Source: Parietaria judaica
Lineage: Eukaryota; Streptophyta; Magnoliopsida; Rosales; Urticaceae
NCBI GenBank assembly: GCA_954871525.1
Contig: OX940863.1
Coordinates: 45,060,501 to 45,124,500, forward strand
Length of the DNA: 64,000 nucleotides
Direction: 5' to 3'
Position 1 is the first letter of the stretch. Each line of letters begins with the position of its first letter. This document shows positions 1 to 9,294 of the stretch, piece by piece. Under the pieces are notes generated by a model. The model had not been told where the DNA came from and ran no database searches. It saw only the letters and a list, made by a program, of their open reading frames with translations. The translations under genes and the position numbers were made by a program.

Positions 1-99
1 AAGAGCCTAATATTCTTTAAGAGCCTAAAATTGTTTGTTTTTTTAGGCTCAATACAAATAATATAGTGTAAAAAGAAGGTATATGGAGTAATAGTTAAG
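1..99 (+). repeat. Partial F monomer (3' end) at left edge
   Basis: The window opens inside an F monomer, just after its GAAATGAAGCTAT stretch. It contains the F-to-A dyad and the A-type lead-in GTGTAAAAAGAAGG. The array therefore continues to the left of the window. Confidence 0.9.
21..50 (+). repeat. Perfect 10-bp inverted repeat in F/A spacer
   Basis: Left arm GAGCCTAAAA (21-30) and right arm TTTTAGGCTC (41-50) are exact reverse complements around a T-rich 10 nt spacer. Most other HOR copies have GAGCCCAAAA on the left, which leaves one mismatch. Perfect copies recur at 4174-4203, 9216-9245, 12480-12509, 14855-14884 and 21383-21412, each time just before a GAACGCAAG-type hexamer. The dyad could extrude as a cruciform or bind a dimeric protein; function is inference. 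Confidence 0.85.
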
Positions 100-248
100 T
101 TTCGGCACCTTTTTTGACTTCTAACGAATTCTTACGCAAAATTAAGCTATTAGAACGCAAGATTCCTTAAGAGTCGAAACTTGTTGGTTTTTTGGGCTCA
201 ATTCAATTAGAATACTATATAAAGAAGGGATATGGAGTAATATATATG
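100..248 (+). repeat. Monomer type A (class 1), reference copy, 149 bp
   Basis: Class 1 monomer: the box is preceded by AGTTAAG and followed by TTTTTTGACTTCTAACG. Type A is the only type with GAATTC (126-131 here), where the others read GCGAACTC or GAACGAACTC. It then reads ACGCAAAATTAAGC and a GAAC version of the usual GAGC arm. Its lead-in is GTGTAAAAAG, so it lacks the TATAAA-like motif of the other types. Because GAATTC occurs once per HOR, A monomers mark HOR starts across the window. Confidence 0.93.
216..224 (+). promoter_or_regulatory. TATA-like element in monomer lead-in (representative)
   Basis: TATATAAAG lies about 25 to 33 bp upstream of the TTTCGG box in B. D has ATATATAAAG, F has GTATATAAAG, and C and E have GTGTATAAAG. 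Type A reads GTGTAAAAAG and lacks it. TATAWAA is the usual eukaryotic TATA box core, so these could seed satellite transcription, but in DNA this AT-rich such motifs arise easily and no transcript is shown. Confidence 0.25.
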
Positions 249-398
249 TTTCGGCACCTCTTTTGATTTTGAACGAACTCTTGCGCGAAAGTATGCTATT
301 AGAGCCTAATATTCTTTAAGACTCCAAAATTGTTTGTTTTTTTGGGCTAAATACAAATAATATAGTGTATAAAGAAGGTATATGGAGTAATAGTTAAG
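249..398 (+). repeat. Monomer type B (class 2), reference copy, 150 bp
   Basis: Class 2 monomer: ATATG before the box and TTTTGATTTTGAACGAAC after it. Diagnostic features are CACCTCTTTT or CACCTGTTTT and CTCTTGCGCGAAAG (CTTACGCGAAAG in the right-hand 16 kb). Its lead-in TACTATATAAAGAAGG carries the strongest TATA-like element. The 3' part has GAGCCTAATATTC and GGGCTAAATAC. Confidence 0.93.
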
Positions 399-546
399 TT
401 TCGGCACCTTTTTTGACTTCTAGCGAACTCGTACGCCAAATTAAGCTATTAGAGCCCAAGAATCCTTGACACTCCTAACTTGTTTGTTTTTTGGGCTCAA
501 TACAATTAATATAATATATAAAGAATGGATATAAGTAATATCTATG
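399..546 (+). repeat. Monomer type C (class 1), reference copy, 148 bp
   Basis: Class 1. It reads GACTTCTAGCGAACTCGTACGCC, given here as GACTTCTAGCGAAC then TCGTACGCC, followed by AAATTAAGC and the diagnostic CCAAGAATCCTTGACAC. In the right-hand domain it changes to CTCGTTCGCC and CCAAGAATCGTT. The poly-T tract just upstream of C varies in length and expands at the right end of the window. Confidence 0.92.
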
Positions 547-686
547 TTTCGGCACTTATTTTGATTTTGAACGAACTCTAACGCGAAAGTAAGCTATTTG
601 AGCCCAATATTTTTTAACACTCCTAACTTTTGGGCTCAATACAAATAATATAGTGTATAAAGAAGGTATATAGAATAATAGTTAAG
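547..686 (+). repeat. Monomer type D (class 2), reference copy, 140 bp (short type)
   Basis: Class 2, with CACTTATTTTG or CACCTATTTTG after the box and CTCTAACGCGAAAG (CTCTTACACGAAAG in the right domain). It is about 10 bp shorter than the others because its spacer reads CTAACTTTTGGGCTC and lacks the GTTTGTTT block found elsewhere. The shortening is fixed in every D copy seen, so it predates HOR amplification. Confidence 0.92.
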
Positions 687-837
687 TTTCGGCACCTTTT
701 TTTTACTTCTAGCGAACTCGTACGCGAAATTAAACTCTTAGAGCCCAAGATTCCTTAAGACTCCAAACTTGTGTGTTTTTTTGGGCTCAATACAATAAAT
801 ATAGTATATAAAGAAGGAATGTGGAGTAATTTTTATG
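687..837 (+). repeat. Monomer type E (class 1), reference copy, 151 bp
   Basis: Class 1, recognised by CACC followed by eight T and ACTTCTAG (no GA before CTTC), then AAATTAAACTCTTAGAGCCC and the diagnostic CTTGTGTG. Subtypes carry CGCGAAATT or CGCCAAATT, and TAGCGAAC or TAGGGAAC. These subtype markers separate the different hexamer lineages. Confidence 0.92.
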
Positions 838-988
838 TTTCGGCACCTATTTTTATTTTGAACGAACTCTTACGCGAAATGAAGCTATAAGAGCCCAATA
901 TTTTGTTAAGAGCCCAAAATTGTTTGTTTTTTTAGGCTCAATACAAATAATATAGTGTAAAAAGAAGGTATATGGAGTAATAGTTAAG
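838..988 (+). repeat. Monomer type F (class 2), reference copy, 151 bp
   Basis: Class 2, with lead-in GTATATAAAGAAG, then GGAATGTGG or GAAATGTGG, and TTTTTATG before the box. After the box it reads TGAACGAACTC (subtypes TGAATGAAC and TGAACAAAC) and the diagnostic CGCGAAATGAAGCTATAAG. It closes the hexamer; the F/A junction carries the best dyad of the HOR. Confidence 0.92.
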
Positions 989-1586
989 TTTCGGCACCTT
1001 TTTTGACTTCTAACGAATTCTTACGCAAAATTAAGCTATTAGAACCCAAGATTCCTTAAGACTCGAAACTTGTTGGTTTTTTGGGCTCAATTCAATTAGA
1101 ATACTATATAAAGAAGGGATATGGAGTAGATATATGTTTCGGCACCTCTTTTGATTTTGAACGAACTCTTGCGCGAAAGTAAGCTATTAGAGCCTAATAT
1201 TCTTTAAGACTCCAAAATTGTTTGTTTTTTTGGGCTAAATACAAATAATATAGTGTATAAAGAAGGTATATGGAGTAATAGTTAAGTTTCGGCACCTTTT
1301 TTGACTTTTAGCGAACTCGTACGCCAAATTAAACTCTTAGAGCCCAAGATTCCTTAAGACTCCAAACTTGTGTGTTTTTTTGGGCTCAATACAATAAATA
1401 TAGTATATAAAGAAGGAATGTGGAGTAATTTTTATGTTTCGGCACCTATTTTGATTTTGAACGAACTCTTACGCGAAATGAAGCTATAAGAGCCCAATAT
1501 TCTTTAAGACCCCAAATTTTTTTGTTTTTTTAGGCTCAATACAAATAATATAGTGTAAAAAGAAGGTATATGGAGTAATAGTTAAG
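989..1586 (+). repeat. Tetrameric HOR derivative, family 1 (598 bp)
   Basis: Order A-B-(C/E)-F. The third monomer starts as C and ends as E: GACTTTTAGCGAAC leads into AAATTAAACTCTTAGAGCCC, so about 291 bp (end of C, all of D, start of E) are missing. B carries the linked marker GGAGTAGATATATG. Further copies, all after a GAACGCAAG-type hexamer or its equivalent, start at 5142, 10184, 13448, 15823, 19087, 22351 and 27401. The same fusion at each place points to one deletion that was then amplified. Confidence 0.9.
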
Positions 1587-4252
1587 TTTCGGCACCTTTT
1601 TTGACTTCTAACGAATTCTTACGCAAAATTAAGCTATTAGAACCCAAGATTCCTTAAGACTCGAAACTTGTTTGTTTTTTGGGCTCAATTCAATTAGAAT
1701 ACTATATAAAGAAGGGATATGGAGTAAGATATATGTTTCGGCACCTGTTTTGATTTTGAACGAACTCTTGCGCGAAAGTAAGCTATTAGAGCCTAATATT
1801 CTTTAAGACTCCAAACTTGTTTATTTTTTTGGGCTAAATACAAATAATATAGTGTATAAAGAAGGTATATGGAGTAATTAGTTAAGTTTCGGCACCTTTT
1901 TTGACTTCTAGTGAACTCGTACGCCAAGTTAAGCTATTAGAGCCCAAGAATCCTTGACACTCCTAACTTGTTTGTTTTTTGGGCTCAATACAATTTATAT
2001 AATATATAAAGAATGGATATAAGTAATATCTATGTTTCGGCACTTATTTTGATTTTGAACGAACTCTAACGCGAAAGTAAGCTATTTGAGCCCAATATTT
2101 TTTAACACTCCTAACTTTTGGGCTCAATACAAATAATATAGTGTATAAAGACGGTATATAGAATAATAGTTAAGTTTCGGCACCTTTTTTTTACTTCTAG
2201 CGAACTCGTACGCGAAATTAAACTCTTAGAGCCCAAGATTCCTTAAGACTCCAAACTTGTGTGTTTTTTTGGGCTCAATACAATAAATATAGTATATAAA
2301 GAAGGAATGTGGAGTAATTTTTATGTTTCGGCACCTATTTTTATTTTGAACAAACTCTTACGCGAAATGAAGCTATAAGAGCCCAATATTCTTTAAGAGC
2401 CCAAAATTGTTTGTTTTTTTAGGCTCAATACAAATAATATAGTGTAAAAAGAAGGTATATGGAGTAATAGTTAAGTTTCGGCACCTTTTTTGACTTCTAA
2501 CGAATTCTTACGCAAAATTAAGCTATTAGAACTCAAGATTCCTTAAGAGTCGAAACTTGTTGGTTTTTTGGGCTCAATTCAATTAGAATACTATAAAAAG
2601 AAGGGATATGGAGTAAGATATATGTTTCGGCACCTCTTTTGATTTTGAACGAACTCTTGCGCGAAAGTAAGCTATTAGAGCCTAATATTCTTTAAGACTC
2701 CAAAATTGTTTGTTTTTTTGGGCTAAATACAAATAATATAGTGTATAAAGAAGGTATATGGAGTAATAGTTAAGTTTCGGCACCTTTTTTGACTTTTAGC
2801 GAACTCGTACGCCAAATTAAACTCTTAGAGCCCAAGATTCCTTAAGACTCCAAACTTGTGTGTTTTTTTGGGCTCAATACAATTAATATAATATATAAAG
2901 AATGGATATAAGTAATATCTATGTTTCGGCACCTATTTTTATTTTGAACGAACTCTAACGCGAAAGTAAGCTATTTAAGCCCAATATTTTTTAACACTCC
3001 TAACTTTTGGGCTCAATACAAATAATATAGTGTATAAAGAAGGTATATAGAATAATAGTGATGTTTCGGCACCTTTTTTTTACTTCTAGCGAACTCGTAC
3101 GCCAAATTAAACTCTTAGAGCCCAAGATTCCTTAAGACTCCAAACTTGTGTGTTTTTTTGGGCTCAATACAATAAATATAGTATATAAAGAAGAAATGTG
3201 GAGTAATTTTTATGTTTCGGCACCTATTTTGATTTTGAACAAACTCTTACGCGAAATGAAGCTATAAGAGCCCAATATTCTTTAAGAGCCCAAAATTGTT
3301 TGTTTTTTTAGGCTCAATACAAATAATATAGTGTAAAAAGAAGGTATATGGAGTAATAGTTAAGTTTCGGCACCTTTTTTGACTTCTAACGAATTCTTAC
3401 GCAAAATTAAGCTATTAGAACCCAAGATTCCTTAAGACTCGAAACTTGTTTGTTTTTTGGGCTCAATTCAATTAGAATACTATATAAAGAAGGGATATGG
3501 AGTAAGATATATGTTTCGGCACCTGTTTTGATTTTGAATGAACTCCTGCGCGAAAGTAAGCTATTAGAGCCTAATATTCTTTAAGACTCCAAAATTGTTT
3601 GTTTTTTTGGGCTAAATACAAATAATATAGTGTATAAAGAAGGTATATGGAGTAATATTTAAGTTTCGGCACCTATTTTGACTTCTAGTGAACTCGTACG
3701 CCAAATTAAGCTATTAGAGCCCAAGAATCCTTGACACTCCTAACTTGTTTGTTTTTTGGGCTCAATACAATTAATATAATATATAAAGAATGGATATAAG
3801 TAATATCTATGTTTCGGCACCTATTTTGATTTTGAACGAACTCTAACGCGAAAGTAAGCTATTTAAGCCCAATATTTTTTAACACTCCTAACTTTTGGGC
3901 TCAATACAAATAATATAGTGTATAAAGAAGGTATATAGAATAATAGTGATGTTTCGGCACCTTTTTTTTACTTCTAGCGAACTCGTACGCCAAATTAAAC
4001 TCTTAGAGCCCAAGATTCCTTAAGACTCCAAACTTGTGTGTTTTTTTGGGCTCAATACAATAAATATAGTATATAAAGAAGAAATGTGGAGTAATTTTTA
4101 TGTTTCGGCACCTATTTTGATTTTGAATGAACTCTTACGCGAAATGAAGCTATAAGAGCCTAATATTCTTTAAGAGCCTAAAATTGTTTGTTTTTTTAGG
4201 CTCAATACAAATAATATAGTGTAAAAAGAAGGTATATGGAGTAATAGTTAAG

Positions 4253-7200
4253 TTTCGGCACCTTTTTTGACTTCTAACGAATTCTTACGCAAAATTAAGC
4301 TATTAGAACGCAAGATTCCTTAAGAGTCGAAACTTGTTGGTTTTTTGGGCTCAATTCAATTAGAATACTATATAAAGAAGGGATATGGAGTAAGATATAT
4401 GTTTCGGCACCTCTTTTGATTTTGAACGAACTCTTGCGCGAAAGTATGCTATTAGAGCCTAATATTCTTTAAGACTCCAAAATTGTTTGTTTTTTTGGGC
4501 TAAATACAAATAATATAGTGTATAAAGAAGGTATATGGAGTAATAGTTAAGTTTCGGCACCTTTTTTGACTTCTAGCGAACTCGTACGCCAAATTAAGCT
4601 ATTAGAGCCCAAGAATCCTTGACACTCCTAACTTGTTTGTTTTTTGGGCTCAATACAATTAATATAATATATAAAGAATGGATATAAGTAATATCTATGT
4701 TTCGGCACTTATTTTGATTTTGAACGAACTCTAACGCGAAAGTAAGCTATTTGAGCCCAATATTTTTTAACACTCCTAACTTTTGGGCTCAATACAAATA
4801 ATATAGTGTATAAAGAAGGTATATAGAATAATAGTTAAGTTTCGGCACCTTTTTTTTACTTCTAGCGAACTCGTACGCGAAATTAAACTCTTAGAGCCCA
4901 AGATTCCTTAAGACTCCAAACTTGTGTGTTTTTTTGGGCTCAATACAATAAATATAGTATATAAAGAAGGAATGTGGAGTAATTTTTATGTTTCGGCACC
5001 TATTTTGATTTTGAACGAACTCTTACGCGAAATGAAGCTATAAGAGCCCAATATTTTGTTAAGAGCCCAAAATTGTTTGTTTTTTTAGGCTCAATACAAA
5101 TAATATAGTGTAAAAAGAAGGTATATGGAGTAATAGTTAAGTTTCGGCACCTTTTTTTACTTCTAACGAATTCTTACGCAAAATTAAGCTATTAGAACCC
5201 AAGATTCCTTAAGACTCGAAACTTGTTGGTTTTTTGGGCTCAATTCAATTAGAATACTATATAAAGAAGGGATATGGAGTAGATATATGTTTCGGCACCT
5301 CTTTTGATTTTGAACGAACTCTTGCGCGAAAGTAAGCTATTAGAGCCTAATATTCTTTAAGACTCCAAAATTGTTTGTTTTTTTGGGCTAAATACAAATA
5401 ATATAGTGTATAAAGAAGGTATATGGAGTAATAGTTAAGTTTCGGCACCTTTTTTGACTTTTAGCGAACTCGTACGCCAAATTAAACTCTTAGAGCCCAA
5501 GATTCCTTAAGACTCCAAACTTGTGTGTTTTTTTGGGCTCAATACAATAAATATAGTATATAAAGAAGGAATGTGGAGTAATTTTTATGTTTCGGCACCT
5601 ATTTTGATTTTGAACGAACTCTTACGCGAAATGAAGCTATAAGAGCCCAATATTCTTTAAGACCCCAATTTTTTTTGTTTTTTTAGGCTCAATACAAATA
5701 ATATAGTGTAAAAAGAAGGTATATGGAGTAATAGTTAAGTTTCGGCACCTTTTTTGACTTCTAACGAATTCTTACGCAAAATTAAGCTATTAGAACCCAA
5801 GATTCCTTAAGACTCGAAACTTGTTTGTTTTTTGGGCTCAATTCAATTAGAATACTATATAAAGAAGGGATATGGAGTAAGATATATGTTTCGGCACCTG
5901 TTTTGATTTTGAACGAACTCTTGCGCGAAAGTAAGCTATTAGAGCCTAATATTCTTTAAGACTCCAAACTTGTTTGTTTTTTTGGGCTAAATACAAATAA
6001 TATAGTGTATAAAGAAGGTATATGGAGTAATTAGTTAAGTTTCGGCACCTTTTTTGACTTCTAGTGAACTCGTACGCCAAGTTAAGCTATTAGAGCCCAA
6101 GAATCCTTGACACTCCTAACTTGTTTGTTTTTTGGGCTCAATACAATTTATATAATATATAAAGAATGGATATAAGTAATATCTATGTTTCGGCACTTAT
6201 TTTGATTTTGAACGAACTCTAACGCGAAAGTAAGCTATTTGAGCCCAATATTTTTTAACACTCCTAACTTTTGGGCTCAATACAAATAATATAGTGTATA
6301 AAGACGGTATATAGAATAATAGTTAAGTTTCGGCACCTTTTTTTTACTTCTAGCGAACTCGTACGCGAAATTAAACTCTTAGAGCCCAAGATTCCTTAAG
6401 ACTCCAAACTTGTGTGTTTTTTTGGGCTCAATACAATAAATATAGTATATAAAGAAGGAATGTGGAGTAATTTTTATGTTTCGGCACCTATTTTTATTTT
6501 GAACAAACTCTTACGCGAAATGAAGCTATAAGAGCCCAATATTCTTTAAGAGCCCAAAATTGTTTGTTTTTTTAGGCTCAATACAAATAATATAGTGTAA
6601 AAAGAAGGTATATGGAGTAATAGTTAAGTTTCGGCACCTTTTTTGACTTCTAACGAATTCTTACGCAAAATTAAGCTATTAGAACTCAAGATTCCTTAAG
6701 AGTCGAAACTTGTTGGTTTTTTGGGCTCAATTCAATTAGAATACTATATAAAGAAGGGATATGGAGTAAGATATATGTTTCGGCACCTCTTTTGATTTTG
6801 AACGAACTCTTGCGCGAAAGTAAGCTATTAGAGCCTAATATTCTTTAAGACTCCAAAATTGTTTGTTTTTTTGGTCTAAATACAAATAATATAGTGTATA
6901 AAGAAGGTATATGGAGTAATAGTTAAGTTTCGGCACCTTTTTTGACTTTTAGCGAACTCGTACGCCAAATTAAACTCTTAGAGCCCAAGATTCCTTAAGA
7001 CTCCAAACTTGTGTGTTTTTTTGGGCTCAATACAATTAATATAATATATAAAGAATGGATATAAGTAATATCTATGTTTCGGCACCTATTTTTATTTTGA
7101 ACGAACTCTAACGCGAAAGTAAGCTATTTAAGCCCAATATTTTTTAACACTCCTAACTTTTGGGCTCAATACAAATAATATAGTGTATAAAGAAGGTATA

Positions 7201-9294
7201 TAGAATAATAGTGATGTTTCGGCACCTTTTTTTTACTTCTAGCGAACTCGTACGCCAAATTAAACTCTTAGAGCCCAAGATTCCTTAAGACTCCAAACTT
7301 GTGTGTTTTTTTGGGCTCAATACAATAAATATAGTATATAAAGAAGAAATGTGGAGTAATTTTTATGTTTCGGCACCTATTTTGATTTTGAACAAACTCT
7401 TACGCGAAATGAAGCTATAAGAGCCCAATATTCTTTAAGAGCCCAAAATTGTTTGTTTTTTTAGGCTCAATACAAATAATATAGTGTAAAAAGAAGGTAT
7501 ATGGAGTAATAGTTAAGTTTCGGCACCTTTTTTGACTTCTAACGAATTCTTACGCAAAATTAAGCTATTAGAACTCAAGATTCCTTAAGAGTCGAAACTT
7601 GTTGGTTTTTTGGGCTCAATTCAATTAGAATACTATATAAAGAAGGGATATGGAGTAAGATATATGTTTCGGCACCTCTTTTGATTTTGAACGAACTCTT
7701 GCGCGAAAGTAAGCTATTAGAGCCTAATATTCTTTAAGACTCCAAAATTGTTTGTTTTTTTGGTCTAAATACAAATAATATAGTGTATAAAGAAGGTATA
7801 TGGAGTAATAGTTAAGTTTCGGCACCTTTTTTGACTTTTAGCGAACTCGTACGCCAAATTAAACTCTTAGAGCCCAAGATTCCTTAAGACTCCAAACTTG
7901 TGTGTTTTTTTGGGCTCAATACAATTAATATAATATATAAAGAATGGATATAAGTAATATCTATGTTTCGGCACCTATTTTTATTTTGAACGAACTCTAA
8001 CGCGAAAGTAAGCTATTTAAGCCCAATATTTTTTAACACTCCTAACTTTTGGGCTCAATACAAATAATATAGTGTATAAAGAAGGTATATAGAATAATAG
8101 TGATGTTTCGGCACCTTTTTTTTACTTCTAGCGAACTCGTACGCCAAATTAAACTCTTAGAGCCCAAGATTCCTTAAGACTCCAAACTTGTGTGTTTTTT
8201 TGGGCTCAATACAATAAATATAGTATATAAAGAAGAAATGTGGAGTAATTTTTATGTTTCGGCACCTATTTTGATTTTGAACAAACTCTTACGCGAAATG
8301 AAGCTATAAGAGCCCAATATTCTTTAAGAGCCCAAAATTGTTTGTTTTTTTAGGCTCAATACAAATAATATAGTGTAAAAAGAAGGTATATGGAGTAATA
8401 GTTAAGTTTCGGCACCTTTTTTGACTTCTAACGAATTCTTACGCAAAATTAAGCTATTAGAACCCAAGATTCCTTAAGACTCGAAACTTGTTTGTTTTTT
8501 GGGCTCAATTCAATTAGAATACTATATAAAGAAGGGATATGGAGTAAGATATATGTTTCGGCACCTGTTTTGATTTTGAATGAACTCTTGCGCGAAAGTA
8601 AGCTATTAGAGCCTAATATTCTTTAAGACTCCAAAATTGTTTGTTTTTTTGGGCTAAATACAAATAATATAGTGTATAAAGAAGGTATATGGAGTAATAT
8701 TTAAGTTTCGGCACCTATTTTGACTTCTAGTGAACTCGTACGCCAAATTAAGCTATTAGAGCCCAAGAATCCTTGACACTCCTAACTTGTTTGTTTTTTG
8801 GGCTCAATACAATTAATATAATATATAAAGAATGGATATAAGTAATATCTATGTTTCGGCACCTATTTTGATTTTGAACGAACTCTAACGCGAAAGTAAG
8901 CTATTTAAGCCCAATATTTTTTAACACTGCTAACTTTTGGGCTCAATACAAATAATATAGTGTATAAAGAAGGTATATAGAATAATAGTGATGTTTCGGC
9001 ACCTTTTTTTTACTTCTAGCGAACTCGTACGCCAAATTAAACTCTTAGAGCCCAAGATTCCTTAAGACTCCAAACTTGTGTGTTTTTTTGGGCTCAATAC
9101 AATAAATATAGTATATAAAGAAGAAATGTGGAGTAATTTTTATGTTTCGGCACCTATTTTGATTTTGAATGAACTCTTACGCGAAATGAAGCTATAAGAG
9201 CCTAATATTCTTTAAGAGCCTAAAATTGTTTGTTTTTTTAGGCTCAATACAAATAATATAGTGTAAAAAGAAGGTATATGGAGTAATAGTTAAG
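4253..9294 (+). repeat. Super-HOR block 2 (5042 bp, 34 monomers)
   Basis: Same order as block 1, with one extra hexamer: units start at 4253, 5142, 5740, 6629, 7518 and 8407. The length difference from block 1 is 889 bp, exactly one hexamer. The units at 6629 and 7518 are the duplicated pair. Confidence 0.85.
6629..8406 (+). repeat. Recent tandem duplication of one hexamer
   Basis: The two hexamers at 6629 and 7518 are both 889 bp and look the same throughout. Both carry TTTTGGTCTAAATAC (near 6873 and 7762), where other copies, including the counterpart in block 1, read GGGCTAAATAC. This shared private base indicates that one gave rise to the other after block 2 separated from block 1. Confidence 0.85.

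Larger units (their letters stand above)
100..988 (+). repeat. Canonical hexameric HOR unit, first full copy (889 bp)
   Basis: Order A-B-C-D-E-F with lengths 149, 150, 148, 140, 151 and 151. Class 1 (A, C, E) alternates with class 2 (B, D, F), so the hexamer is three diverged copies of an older dimer of about 298 bp. Other hexamers start at 1587, 2476, 3365, 4253, 5740, 6629, 7518, 8407, 9295, 10782, 11671, 12559, 14046, 14934, 16421, 17310, 18198, 20574 and 21462, and continue through the domains listed below. Confidence 0.93.
100..4252 (+). repeat. Super-HOR block 1 (4153 bp, 28 monomers)
   Basis: Units of 6, 4, 6, 6 and 6 monomers start at 100, 989, 1587, 2476 and 3365. Each unit has its own marker set. 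The first has GAACGCAAG and AAGTATGC. The tetramer follows. The third has AATTAGTTAAG and CACCTG. The fourth has GAACTCAAG and a C/E-fusion monomer. The fifth has TGAATGAAC and GTAATATTTAAG. The same succession reappears at 4253, so this is a second tier of repetition above the hexamer. Confidence 0.85.

Noticed and set aside
21..50. Rho-independent bacterial terminator
   Set aside because: A GC-containing stem with T-rich sequence is present, but the T run is in the loop and not after the stem, and the context is eukaryotic satellite with no genes.
100..120. CENP-B box
   Set aside because: The core box begins TTCG, as the CENP-B box does, but the required A and CGGG positions are absent. 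It is treated only as a conserved box of unknown binding.
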